DNA of 64,000 nucleotides from Bog-756 sp963777665 (lineage in GTDB: Bacteria; Actinomycetota; Acidimicrobiia; Acidimicrobiales; RAAP-2): contig CAVZRJ010000001.1 of the NCBI GenBank assembly GCA_963777665.1, forward strand, positions 1 to 64,000. Reading direction: 5' to 3'. The position numbers and the translations under genes were made by a program. Below the pieces are notes generated by a model. That model was not told the origin of the DNA. It saw nothing but the letters and a program-made list of their open reading frames with translations, and searched no databases. Below, in pieces: positions 46,403-56,829 of the stretch (the stretch's first letter is position 1; every line of letters begins with the position of its first letter).

Positions 46403-47276
46403 CTAGGGCATGACCATGCCGACCGTCTGGAGGTGCTGGCCGAGCATGCCGTCGAACTGGTCGGCCACCGACTCGGTGTCCCAGCCGCCGTCCTTGTGCA
46501 TCCAGGCGATCTGCTTCGGGTGCTGGAACAGGGTGTAGCTGAAGTCGGTCCGGCCGAAGATCTGGCCGTTCACGTGGGCGGCCCGGTCGGAGGCGAGGAA
46601 CGCCACCAGCGGGGCGTTCATGGCCGGGTCGAGCCGGGGGTCGGGCTCGCCGTCGTCGCCGGCCAGGGCAGCGGTCATCCGGGTGGCGCCGGCCGGGGCG
46701 ATGGCGTTGACGGTGATGCCGACCTGGGCCAGCTCGAGGGCCCAGACGAAGGTCATCCCCATGATGCCGGCCTTGGCCGCGCCGTAGTTGGTCTGGCCGA
46801 AGTTGCCCGCGCAGTCCGGCCGACGAGGTCACGTTGACGATCCGCCCGTACCCGGCCTCCTTCATGACCGGCACGGCGTGCCGGGTGCAGTTGAACGCGC
46901 CCTTCAGGTGGGTGGCGATGACCGCGTCGAAGTCGTCCTCGGTCATCTTGACCAGGGTGCGGTCGCGCACGATGCCCGCGTTGTTGACCAGGATGTCGAG
47001 GCGGCCGAAGGTGTCGACCGCGGTCTGCGACGATCCGCCCGGCGGCCTCGAAGTCGGTGACCGACTCGTGGGACGGGCACGGCCCGCCCGCCGAGCGGCC
47101 TCGATCTCGGCGCAGACGGCGGCGGCCGGGTCCTCGTCGGAGGCCTCGCCCCGCAGGCCGACCCCGAGGTCGTTGACCACGACGGCCGCGCCCTGGCGGG
47201 CCAGCTCGAGGGCGAACTCCCGCCCGATGCCGCGTCCGGCTCCGGTCACGATGGCCACGCGGTCGTCCAGCAGCAT
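46403..47276 (-). CDS. Short-chain dehydrogenase/reductase (several frameshifts)
   Basis: An SDR of about 290 residues. VAIVTGAGRGIGREFALELA is the cofactor loop, LDILVNNAGIVRDRTLVKMTEDDFD the NNAG region, IVNVTSSAGLRG contains the catalytic Ser, and the Tyr/Lys pair is in NYGAAKAGIMGM. ALELAQVGITVNAIAPAG and the long C-terminal end match multifunctional-enzyme-type 3-hydroxyacyl-CoA dehydrogenases. At least four single-base shifts occur near 46812 and between 47035 and 47110; correct codons are readable in all three frames. ATG 47276. Likely role: oxidation of a 3-hydroxyacyl-CoA. Confidence 0.75.
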
Positions 47277-47413
47277 GCGTACGTCTCCTCGGAGGTTCGG
47301 CTCGGGTCGGGCCCCGTCGTCGGCGCCCGGGATCAGCATCCTACGGCACACCGTCGGGCCGGCCATCGGTGCCGCCCACTGCTGGCTATCCTCGCAGTTG
47401 CTCGGCCAGAAGG

Positions 47414-48657
47414 ATGGCGCAGCGATGTCGAGTGCCAGGGGTACGGATCCGTTCGCCGAGAGCCGAGGACCAGAGCGCCCTGCGCCAGCTGGCCCGGGAG
47501 GTGGCGCCGCCGGGCCGTGGCACCCGCTGGCCCGGGACGCCGACGCTGACCGGGGTGCTCTCGACCAGGACGCCATCCGCGCACTGGCCGAGGCCGACCT
47601 GTTCCGGGTCACCATCGGCGAGCAGTGGGGCGGGCTCGGGCTGGGCGACGTCGAGGCGGCCATCGTGCTCGAGGAGATCGCCCGCCACGACGTGTCGACC
47701 GCCATCTGCTGCCAGCTCGCCTTCAACGGTCCGTCCCGCGGGCATCGAGCACCTCGGCGGGGACGCCCTGAAGGACCGGTGGCTGCCCGGGGTGGCCGAC
47801 GGCGAGGCCATCGTGAGCATCGGCATCACCGAGCCCGACGCCGGTTCGGCCGTCCAGAACATGCGCAGCGCGCTGGTGGAGGACGGGCCCGGCCGCTGGC
47901 GGCTCAACGGGTACAAGAACTACTCGACGCTCGGCGACGTGGCCAGCGGCATCCTGGTCTGGTGCCGCTGGCCGGGCGGCGACGGGGCGAAGGGCATCGG
48001 CGCGGTGGTCGTCCCCATGGACCGCGACGGGGTGGCGATCACCGGCCGCCACCACGGCATGGGGATCCACGCCGCCACCGAGGCCGAGGTGGCCTTCGAC
48101 GGCGTGGCGATCGGCGAGGAGGACGTCCTGGTGGCCGGGGACCCGTCGACCACCGAGGCCTTCAAGGTGCTCCTCGGCCACCTCAACCACGAGCGGTGCG
48201 GCAACGCCGCGATGTGCGTCGGGGCCGCCCAGGGGGCGCTCGAGCACGCGGTGCGCTACATGCACGACCGCGAGGTCGGCGGCCGGCCCATCGGCGAGCT
48301 GCAGGGCCTCCGGTGGAAGCTGGCCGACATGGCCATCCAGCTCGAGGGGGCCCGGCTGCTCCTCACCCGGGCGGTCCACCTGGCCGGCCCCGGGGGCACG
48401 CCGCCGCCCGCTCGAGACGGCCATGGCCAAGGCGGCCGCCAACCTGGCCGCCAAGTTCGTCTGCGACGAGGCCATCCAGATCCACGGCGGCTACGGCTAC
48501 AGCCAGGAGTACCCGGTCGAGCGCGCCTACCGGGACATCCGCGGCCTGTGCTTCGGCGCCGGCACGGTCGAGGCGCAGCGCAACTACATCGGCGGGGCCG
48601 TGGCCGGCGGACGATCGACGGTGTCGCCCGGGCTGGGTCGACCCGCTGGCCGACTGA
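47414..48657 (+). CDS. Acyl-CoA dehydrogenase (four frameshifts)
   Basis: Readable parts join into a protein of about 390-410 residues: AEDQSALRQLAREVA, AAGPWHPLARDADADRGALD, FRVTIGEQWGGLGLGDVEAAIVLEEIARHD, ITEPDAGSAVQNMRSAL, LNGYKNYSTLGDVASGILVWCRW, FKVLLGHLNHERCGNAAMCVGAAQGAL, ETAMAKAAANLAAKFVCDEAIQIHGGYGYSQEYPVERAYRDIRG, and AQRNYIGGAVAGGRSTV with a probable end GWVDPLAD. Breaks lie near 47508, 47735, 48410 and 48625. The start is uncertain (ATG 47414 or 47425). Catalytic function is probable once the indels are fixed. Confidence 0.75.
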
Positions 48658-48674
48658 GACGGCCCGTCGCCGGC

Positions 48675-50362
48675 TCAGGCGCCCGGGCCGGAGGAAGCGG
48701 CCCTGCGGGTCCCACCGGCGGAGCCGCTCGACCTGCGCCGGGTCGGGCGGGTCGAGCTCGGCCACCCGTCGGCGACCCGGAGGTCCCAGGGGCAGAGGGC
48801 GCGCACCTGCTCCACCCGCTCTGCGATCGCTGCCGTCGCCGGGGGCGACGGCGGTCAGGGCCAGTTCGCCGGTGTCGTCCTTCTCGAAGAGGGCGAGGTC
48901 GGTGACCAGGGCCCGGACCCGGGCGCCCACCGAGGTGACGTAGGGCACCTCGGCGACCAGCCCGGCGCGGGGTGAGGGTCGTCATCACCACGATCTCGTC
49001 GGCCGTCGAGGCCACGTCGTTGCCCCCGCCCGACCCGACCAGGAAGGTCTTGCCGGGGATGACGGTCGAGTTGATGTTGCCGTGCCGGTCGATCTGGGCC
49101 GCGCCGAGGCAGCCGAGGAGGGTGGTGCCCGGTCCGCTGACCAGCGTGCCGAGGACCTGGTCGGCGTCGCCGAGCATGGTGGCCGTCGGGAAGCTGCGGT
49201 GGTTGAAGACGAAGGGGTCGGCCGGGGTCGGCTCGTAGCCCCACAGGCCGAGCTCGGCCGTGAGCACCACCTCGGAGCCCCGGCTCCGGGCGAGCTCGAC
49301 GGCCAACCAGGCGGCCAGGTTGGCGACCCCGGCCCCGGCCAGCACGGCGTCGGCGCCGAGCGTGACGACCCGGTCGGCCAGGTACCGGGCCCCGTGGACC
49401 GCGGCGATCTCCCAGGCGCCCGGCGGGGCGTCGAGGTCGGGCGGGAGGGCCGCCTCGTCGTCGCGCCACGAGTCGGGCTCGGCCCGCCGGCGGAGCCGGC
49501 GATGCGCGCCGGCCCGAGCCGGTCGAGGTACTCCTCCTGGTCGGCCGGCTCGAGGACCCAGTGGTCGATCCACCGGTCGAAGTCGTCGCCGTGGCTGGCC
49601 GTACGGGCCTCGGACCAGAACTCGAGGTCCTCGCCGTAGGGGTCGACCGGGGTGTCCCGGGCGAACAGGCCTCCGGGGTGGGCCCCCATCGGGGTCTCGG
49701 CGACGGCCAGCACCCGGTGCCCGGGGACCTTGACCAGGTGGGACCACGGCCGGATGTCGTCGACCACCCGGTCGACGGTGGCCACCGCTCCGCGCCGGGC
49801 GGCGAGCGCCCCCCAGACGCCCTCGAGGCCCGGGGCGTTGAAGGCCAGGTTGCCCTGGCGGTCGCCGATCGGCGCGTGGAGCAGGGCGATGTCCGGCGCG
49901 TAGGCCTCGAGCAGCCCGACCTCGCCGAAGGGGGTCGCCGACCCGGGCGTAGCCCGGGTTGTCGGCCATCGACGAACCGGCCAACGAGGCGGTGGTGACG
50001 GCCGGAAGGCCGCGGGCCGCCGCCTCGAGGCGCTGGAGGAAGGTGAGGAACGACCAGTGCTCGACCTCGACCCGCCCGTCGAGGTAGGCCTCGGCGAACC
50101 ACGGGTTGGGCGAGAAGTTGGGGAAGACGTCGCCCGAGTAGCCGGTGACGACCTTCGAGACCAGCCCGCCGCGGAAGAAGAGCGCGCCGAGGCTCGAGAG
50201 GCTGAGCATGACCAGGGTGAAGCCGGGGTCCCGGCCCCACCAGGCGCGGACCAGGTGGCGGGCGGCGGCCGTCCAGCGGGTGTGGTTGGTCACGATGTGG
50301 ACCGCGTCGCCGGCGCGCACGTGGCCGACGGCCTCGTCCAGTGAGCAGACCTTGTCGGGCAT
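48675..50362 (-). CDS. Single-chain family I CoA-transferase (five or more frameshifts)
   Basis: The alpha part opens MPDKVCSLDEAVGHVRAGD and continues HIVTNHTRWTAAARHLVRAWWG, FRGGLVSKVVTGYSGD, DIALLHAPIGDRQGNLAF and GHRVLAVAETPMGAHPGGLF. The beta part follows in the same chain: GARYLADRVVTLGADAVLAGAGVANLAAWLAVELA, VVLTAELGLWGYEPTP (candidate active-site Glu), LGAAQIDRHGNINSTVIPG, and VTDLALFEKDDTGELAL near the end. Inferred length is about 560 residues. Similar two-part enzymes transfer CoA between acids or, as in IpdAB, open steroid-derived rings. Breaks lie near 49932 (extra C), 49497, 48972, 48830 and 48768. ATG 50362. Confidence 0.78.
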
Positions 50363-50404
50363 GGAGGCAAGCTACTGGAGTCGGGCTCCGGTTAGCATCC
50401 GGCG

Positions 50405-51205
50405 ATGATCCACTTCCAGGTCGGCGCCGACCATGTCGGTCGCATCACCCTGGATCGGCCCGAGGCGCGCAACGCCCTGACCGTCGAGATGCGCGACGAC
50501 CTGGTCGCCGCCGTCCGCCAGGCCCGCTCCGATCCGTCGGTGCGCGCGGTGCTGGTCACCGGGGCCGGTGGCTCCTTCTGCGCCGGGATGGACCTGCGGG
50601 CCTCGACGGTGAGCCAGGCCGGGACGTCCGGGTTCGACCCGCGCACGACGAGCGAGGCGCTGCGGGTCGGGGTCCAGGCCTTCATCCGCGAGCTCTGGGA
50701 GCTGGACAAGCCGACCGTGGCCGCGGTCAACGGGGGCGCGGTCGGCCCCGGGGCCCACCTGGCCCTGGCCTGTGACTTCGTGCTGGTCCACCCCGCGACG
50801 CGGTTCATCTGGTCGTTCGCCCGCTGGGGACTGGTGGTCGACGCCGGAGGGGCCTACCTCCTTCCCCGGCTGGTGGGCCTGCCCCGGGCCAAGGCCATGG
50901 TCCTGCTCGGCGGCGAGGTGGTCGGCGCCGAGGCGGTGGAGGAGGGTCTGGCCTACCGCTGCGCCGACTCGGCCGACGCCCTGGCCAGCGAGGCCGAGGA
51001 GCTGGCGGTCAGGCTGGCCGCGGGCCCGACCCGTTCGCTCGGCCTCTCCAAGCAGCTGCTCAATGCCACCTTCGAGACCGCCCTGCCGCTCGCGCTCGAC
51101 CACGAGGGGCAGGCCCAGTCGCTGGCTGCCGTCTCGCCGGAGATGGCCGAGGGGATGGCCGCGTTCAAGGAGAAGCGGGCGCCGAGGTTCGTGCCGGAGG
51201 GCTGA
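50405..51205 (+). CDS. Enoyl-CoA hydratase/isomerase family protein
   Basis: A 266-residue crotonase and one of the few intact genes in this region. IHFQVGADHVGRITLDRPEARNAL opens the fold, VLVTGAGGSFCAGMDLRA and TVAAVNGGAVGPGAHLALACDFVLVHP form the oxyanion hole, and FARWGLVVDAGGAYLLPRLVGLPRA is the conserved following helix. The second catalytic Glu of classical hydratases is replaced by Asp/Ala (VVDAGG), so an isomerase or other crotonase reaction is possible. It is divergent from the CoA-transferase gene by 42 bp. Confidence 0.88.
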   Translation: MIHFQVGADHVGRITLDRPEARNALTVEMRDDLVAAVRQARSDPSVRAVLVTGAGGSFCAGMDLRASTVSQAGTSGFDPRTTSEALRVGVQAFIRELWELDKPTVAAVNGGAVGPGAHLALACDFVLVHPATRFIWSFARWGLVVDAGGAYLLPRLVGLPRAKAMVLLGGEVVGAEAVEEGLAYRCADSADALASEAEELAVRLAAGPTRSLGLSKQLLNATFETALPLALDHEGQAQSLAAVSPEMAEGMAAFKEKRAPRFVPEG

Positions 51206-51237
51206 GCGATCGGGACTGCGCCTCCGTCGGGGTCGAC

Positions 51238-53198
51238 TCAGCCTCGCGGCACGCGCATCGTGTAGAAGTCGATCCGGTAACGCCCGGTGCCCTGTGTGAC
51301 ACCTCCCCCCACCAACCCGACCGAGGAGAGGTCCGACGGGGAGAACGGCACTGAATAGCCGAGCGTTGAGCTCGGACGGAGGAGATGAAGATCGGCCGCC
51401 GTCGCAACGATGAATCGATAACTGCCCGCAGACGTGGTGATGGACACCGTCGGCGGTCTGAAGAACAGCGACGACAGCGTGTAGCGAAAGGACAGAGGAA
51501 GTTCCACAAAGCGTGCAACAACAGCGTCTCCAACCGGCGCAACGGGGACGGACACCTGCTGTCCGAAGACCGCAGAGACTTGCTTGACCAAATGAAGTGA
51601 TCCACAACGATCCGGTACGCGCCCCAGGACCTGCCACTGCGCGGTCGCGCTCGAGCTGCCTGTAGTGGCACATCGTGGTGACCCAGGTGCTCGGTGGCTC
51701 GAAGAGCGGGTCCCGACCGTCGATGGCGACGGGAGGCTGCTCGAGGATCCTGCTCGGCGCAGCATCGGAGCGCAGGAAGCTGGCATCCAACTGATCGAGA
51801 GGAGTGGTATATGCCGAGTAGGCCTGCACGACCGGCTCCGGATCCCATCTGATCGATGGATAGGCCCACGCGACGTTGTTGTCCCATGGTTCGATGGCCA
51901 CTGTGTGATCGAGCAAGTCGGCAAGCTGGGTCGGGGAGATCCCGTAGGACGCCTGCACGGCGTTGCGTGCTGTGTTGATGACCGCCGTGCGAGAGCTCGG
52001 GCCGAACGTATTGACGAGCTCCGATCGAAGTCCATTGGCGTCATGGAGGACACTGAGCATGTTGGGAGGAACGGATCCGGCTGCTGTCCATGCGATGACG
52101 GTCAAGAACGCAATCGACGCCACCAGGTGAGGACGTAACCCCTGCCTCGGAATCCCAATGGCCGGGAGCAGGGCCAACGCCAGAGCGAAGAAGATGACGG
52201 TGTGGCCCGGCGGCCGGACGAATCCCTCTTTGAACGCCCACCAGATCACGACCAAGAGGAGCATGACCAGCGCGACCCGTACCTGGAAGCGCCTCCGCCA
52301 GAGGCTGACTGTCGCGAACGTCCCGAGCAACAGAACGGCTGCCGAGAGATCCCACCAAGCATCAGCATTCGGGACAGCCTGCTGCATCGCGCTCGAGTAA
52401 CCACCCGCCACGCCGGCCGCATTCCGAACGTATGCGGCGAGATCTCCCAGGCTGTTCCCAGTCGCCACCCACGCGATGACGACCGTGACGGCCAGCGTCA
52501 TTCCGCCGATGGTTGCGTCCACCAAACAGCGTCGAACATCTCGAGCCGATGCCACCAGGACCAGCAGGACGACGACGGCAATGAGGCCGTCCGTGAACTT
52601 CCCGAGAAGAGTGACTCCGGCCACCACGCCAAGCACAACGATCCATACTCGTCGTTGCCGAAGGTCTTCTTGGAGAATGCAGAGCACGCCCAACACGGTG
52701 ATCGGAACCATGATGAGATCGCCAGGATCGACGAGGGCAATGCAGGTGGCACCGATCACGTAGCTGATGAATGCCGCAACAGGAAGCGAGAAGCTTCGGC
52801 GACACGCGTGGATCAGAAGCGAGAACATCGCCGTGATCACGATTCCCAGATACGCGAGGGACAGGGCAGCCGTGGAACCGAAGAAGAGCGTCTGCTGGCT
52901 CAGGAAACCGAGCGGACCATAGGTGAAGGTCATGCGAGGTCCCCATGCGAGATGCTGTACGAAGGCCATGCTCAGAGCGCCCTGCCACGAGGTGTCGAGG
53001 CCAGGACCGGGAACGAGAAGCGCGTCGACAGGAAGCCATGTCGCGATGGTGAACAACACGGCGATCCCGACCGTCTGAGAGCACCGGAGACGTGAGGATC
53101 AATTCCCGGCGAGTATCGCCACCTTGCCGCCCCGATTGGTTCGGAGGTCGCCGTTCAGAAGGCACCTCCTCTTCTGACGCCACCTCGGTGACGGTCAT
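51238..53198 (-). CDS. Multi-pass membrane protein, hypothetical (two frameshifts)
   Basis: A large membrane protein of about 650 residues. From ATG 53198 (SD-like GGTGGG) it starts with an acidic cytoplasmic region (MTVTEVASEEEVPSERRPP), then about ten hydrophobic segments. After the first one lies WGPRMTFTYGPLGFLSQQ, a motif that recurs in uncharacterised actinobacterial membrane proteins and resembles GT-C loop placement. The last 200 residues are a soluble domain outside the membrane (QVLGRVPDRCGSLHLVKQVSAVF to YRIDFYTMRVPRG). Breaks lie near 53075 and 51635. The DNA is less GC-rich than the surrounding catabolic genes, which suggests separate origin. Confidence 0.7.
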
Positions 53199-53457
53199 CC
53201 CACCAATTGTACCGAGTGTGCGTGACCTGATTCGTCGGTGCCCGCTCTCCCTCGAACGAGGAGGTCGGCAGCGCTCGGGATTCGTTGCATGCTCCACGAC
53301 AGGAGATGCGCGTGCAGACCGAGCGCAGAGCCGGAACCCGGGTGACCCATGGTGACGTTGTAGTCGATCGGCCAGTCCTCGAGGAGGACCGGTACGTCGA
53401 GGTTCGTGGCGGGGGGCTGAGCGGGGTGACCGCGCTCGTGGGCCTGCGGGGCCGCGG

Positions 53458-54639
53458 TCAGATCACGCCGGCGGACCGGTAGCCCTCGAGCTCCTCGCCG
53501 GAGAGACCCACCAGCCCGCGCCACACCTCGTCGTTGTGCTCGCCGAGCAGCGGCGCCGGGCGCGGCGGGGTCGGCCGACGGCCGTCGAGCCGGGGGAACG
53601 GTGCCTGCTGCTGGTGGGGCCCGGCGACCGGGTCGTCGATCGTGACCAGGTCGCCCCGCGCGGCGAAGTGGGGATCGGCCAGGATGTCGGCTGCGCTGTA
53701 GGCGGTGCCCACCGGGACCTCGTGGGCGATGCAGCACGCCTCGATCTCGGCCGCGGTGAGCGACGAGGTCCAGGCGGCCACCAGGTCGTTGATCTCGTCG
53801 GAGCGGGCCGCCCGCTGGGCCAGGGTGGGCCACTGCGGGTCGTCGGCCAGTTCGGGCCTGCCCATCGCGGCGCACAGCCGCCGGAAGTTGGTGTTCGAAC
53901 CGGCCACGATGCACACGAAGGTGCCGTCGGCGGTCGGGTAGTTGTCGAGCGGGGCCGAGGTGGCCATCCGGTTGCCCTCGCGTTGGCGGGTGATGCCCAG
54001 CCGGTCCTGGGCGGCAACCGTCCACTCGAGGACCCGGAGGATCGAGCCGTAGAGGGGAGCGTCGACCACCCCGCCGACCCCGGTGCCCCCGGGGCCGTCC
54101 CGACGGTAGAGGGCGGCGTTGACCGCCGCGGCGGCGAAGGTGCCGGTCAGGTAGTCCGAGATCGAGACGCCGGGCCGCACCGGGGGGCGGTCGGGGTAGC
54201 CGGTCAGGTGGAGCAGGCCGCCGTACGCGATGCCCATCCGGTCGAGCCCGGTGCGTCCCGAGTACGGGCCGTCCTGGCCGAAGACGCTGATCCGGGCCCA
54301 GACGAGGCGCGGGTCGCAGTCGTCGGGCCCGATGTGCCACGCCTCCATGGTCCCGGGGCGGAAGTTCTCGCACACCACGTCGGCGGTGGCGGCCAGCCGG
54401 CGGAACAGCTCCTGGCCCTCGCTCCCTCGCAGGTCGAGGGTGACTCCCTTGCGCCCGCGCCCCTCGACGGCCCACCACAGCGAGTAGCCGGGGCCCTCGC
54501 CGTCGGTCGGGGCGAAGGGGCCGATCGTGCGCATGAAGTCGCCGCCCCGCGGGTCCTCGACCTTGATGACCTCCGCTCCCATGTCACCGAGCAGGCCGGC
54601 GCAGAACGGGGCGCTGATCCGGGTGCCGACGTCGATCAC
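53458..54639 (-). CDS. CaiB/BaiF (family III) CoA-transferase
   Basis: A 393-residue enzyme: VIDVGTRISAPFCAGLLGDMGAEVIKVEDPRGGDFMR is the opening motif, CENFRPGTMEAWHIGPDDC, RISVFGQDGPYSGRTGLDRM with the active-site Asp in the GLDRM helix, and a typical end ADPHFAARGDLVTIDDP with LLGEHNDEVWR. It moves CoA between acyl donors and acceptors, as in L-carnitine or alpha-methylacyl-CoA handling. The GTG at 54639 lies inside the first strand; PPLAGIR can be read upstream in frame but no ATG or GTG precedes it, so the true start may be a rare CTG or be lost to an indel. Confidence 0.85.
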   Translation of the reverse strand: MIDVGTRISAPFCAGLLGDMGAEVIKVEDPRGGDFMRTIGPFAPTDGEGPGYSLWWAVEGRGRKGVTLDLRGSEGQELFRRLAATADVVCENFRPGTMEAWHIGPDDCDPRLVWARISVFGQDGPYSGRTGLDRMGIAYGGLLHLTGYPDRPPVRPGVSISDYLTGTFAAAAVNAALYRRDGPGGTGVGGVVDAPLYGSILRVLEWTVAAQDRLGITRQREGNRMATSAPLDNYPTADGTFVCIVAGSNTNFRRLCAAMGRPELADDPQWPTLAQRAARSDEINDLVAAWTSSLTAAEIEACCIAHEVPVGTAYSAADILADPHFAARGDLVTIDDPVAGPHQQQAPFPRLDGRRPTPPRPAPLLGEHNDEVWRGLVGLSGEELEGYRSAGVI

Positions 54640-54704
54640 CCGGATCCCGGCGAGCGGGGGCCCGGTCCGGGGGGCCGGTGTCCGAGCCTGGCGCGCTCGC
54701 CGGG

Positions 54705-55558
54705 TCAGTCACGGTGCTCGGCGAAGACCTCGGCCATCGACCCCTTCTCCTGGCGGGCCCGGAGCGCGGTGGTGGCCGTGGCCGTGTTGTGCATCCAGTG
54801 GTGGGCCATGAAGTGGTACTTCCACGACGCGTCCTTCCCCATCAGGGTGGCGGTCTGGTTGAGGGAGTCCTTGACGACCTGGGCGGTCACCGGCGGCACC
54901 AGGGCCACCCGGTCGGCCAGCTCCTCCACCCGCTCGGTGAGCTCGGCGCGGGGCACCACCCGGTTGACCAGGCCGAGCCGCCACGCCTCCTGGGCGTCGA
55001 TCAACTCGCCGGTCCACAGGAACTCCTTGGCCTTGCGGATCCCCAGCTCCCAGGGCTCGACCAGGAGCTCCACTGCGGCCCCGGTCATGCGGAGCACCGG
55101 GTTCTGGAACCTGGCGTCGTCGGCCGCCACGATCAGGTCGCACATGCAGGCGAGCATCAGGCCCGCGGCCACGCACGACCCCTGCACCGCGGCGATGGTC
55201 GGCTTGCGGAACGAGTAGAGCCTCTTGCACCGGTCGTAGTACATGATCTGTTCGTGGCGGAACTTGCCCTCGGGAGTCTCGCGCATGCTCGCGCCACTCG
55301 GCTGGGCTCGGCGTCGCCCACCAGCTCCTTCAGATCGTGGCCGGACGAGAAGTGGCGCCCGTTGCCGGCGAGCACCACCACCCGCACCTCGTCGTCGTCG
55401 TCGGCCCGGTCGAGCGCGGCGTCGATGCCGTCGATGAGCGCGGTGTCCTGGGCGTTGGCCACCTCCGGGCGGTTCATGGTGATGGTGGCCACGTGCTCCC
55501 GCGTCGTGTAGAGCACGACGTCCTCGTCGCCTGCGGCAGTCGCGTCTCGGTCGGTCAC
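54705..55558 (-). CDS. Enoyl-CoA hydratase family protein (frameshifted)
   Basis: A crotonase of about 285 residues. The N-terminal part reads VVLYTTREHVATITMNRPEVANAQDTALIDGIDAAL and VVVLAGNGRHFSSGHDLKELVGDAEPS. After a break near 55300 the rest reads MRETPEGKFRHEQIMYYDRC, TIAAVQGSCVAAGLMLACMCDLIVAADDARFQNPVLRM and VVKDSLNQTATLMG. It is close to the protein at 28193-29083 in layout (long insert before the second oxyanion segment). GTG 55558 overlaps the acyl-CoA dehydrogenase stop by GTGA, so the two are coupled. Confidence 0.8.
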
Positions 55559-56786
55559 GTTATGACACCTTCCTCTCGGGCCCGCCTCCGGCGGCCTGTC
55601 GCGCGCTTGCCGGGTCGGGGCAGGCCGAGGACCCGCTCGCCCAGGATGGTCCGCTGGATCTGGTTGGTGCCCGCCCACACCGAGGACGCCTGGTAGTAGA
55701 GCCACGACCGCTGCCACGCTCCGTTGCCCGGGAGGTGGGAGGCACCCTTCCAGAGGGGCGCCGCATCGCCGAGGACGGCCATGGCCGTGTCGTGGAGCCG
55801 CTTGCTCATCTCGCTCCAGTAGAGCTTGAGCGCGCTGCCCTCCGGGCCGGGCTCGAGTCCCTTGGCGAGACGGCTGACGCTGCGGAGGTTGTGGAGCTGG
55901 AAGAGCCGGACCTCGACGTAGGCCTGGGCCAGCCGCTGGCGGAGGCGGGGGTCGTCGAACCGGTCCAGCGCGACGGCCTGCCGGAGGAGCTCGTCGAGCA
56001 GCTGGAGGTGGATGACCAGCTGGCGCGGGTTGACGCCCCGCTCGTGGGAGAGCGTCGAGTTGGCCACCTTCCATCCCTCGTGCTCGGGACCGACCAGCTG
56101 GTCGTCGGGGACGAACACGCCGGAGAGGAAGACCTCGTTGAACTCGGCCTCGCCGGTGAGCTGGACCAGCGGGCGGACCTCGATGCCGGGGGCGTGCATG
56201 TCGACCACCAGGTAGGAGATGCCGTGGTGCTTCGGGGCGTCGGGATCGGACCGGGCCAGGCAGACCCCCCAGTCGGCGAACTGGGCGTAGGAGGTCCAGA
56301 CCTTCTGGCCGTCCAGGACCCAGCCGCCCTCGACCGTGGTCGCCCGGGTGGTCACCGACGCCAGGTCGCTGCCCGCGCCGGGCTCGCTGAACAGCTGGCA
56401 CCACAGCTCCTCGGCGCTCAGGATGCCGGGCAGCCAGCGCGCCTTCTGCTGCTCGGTCCCGTGGGCCAGCAGGGTGGGGCCGGCCAGGTTGATCCCGATC
56501 CGGCCCACCATCTCGGGCGCCCGGGCCCGGGCCAGCTCCTCTTGGACGATGAAGTGCTCGGTCGGGCCGGCGCCCCTGCCCGCCGTACGCCTCGGGCCAG
56601 GTCACCCCGACCCAACGGTCGGCGGCCAGGGAGGCCTGCCACTGCCGGCCGAAGGCCACCTCGTCGGCCAGATCGTCGAAGCGCGGCGGGAGCGCCTCGC
56701 CGTACTCCCAGGGCAGATGCTCGATGAGCCAGGAGCGGATGTCGGACCGGAAGGCAACCTCGGTCAGCCGTTGGACTCAGGTCCAT
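55555..56786 (-). CDS. Acyl-CoA dehydrogenase (frameshifted)
   Basis: Joined reading gives about 410 residues: LTEVAFRSDIRSWLIEHLPWEYGEALPPRFDD, RQWQASLAADRWVGVTWPEAYGGQG, LFSEPGAGSDLASVTTRATTVEGGWVLDGQKVWTSYAQFADWGVCLARSD, STLSHERGVNPRQLVIHLQLLDELL, SALKLYWSEMSKRLHDTAMAVLGDAAPLWKGAS and TNQIQRTILGERVLGLPRPGKR. The breaks are near 56575 and 56765 (between MDLSPT and LTEVAFRS). It is paired head-to-head with another acyl-CoA dehydrogenase gene, 44 bp apart, a layout in which heteromeric enzymes of sterol catabolism often occur. It is coupled to the hydratase downstream. Confidence 0.8.
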
Positions 56787-56829
56787 GGGCCCCACTCGAT
56801 CGGCGGCATCGGGGTCATACTATCCAGCC

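Noticed and set aside
53195..53452. Minus-strand frame with LEDWPIDYNVTMGHPG, ending in an ATGA overlap with the membrane protein gene
   Set aside because: The stretch looks partly protein-like and the overlap is tempting, but no start codon with a ribosome-binding site and no family were found. Left out as unsupported.
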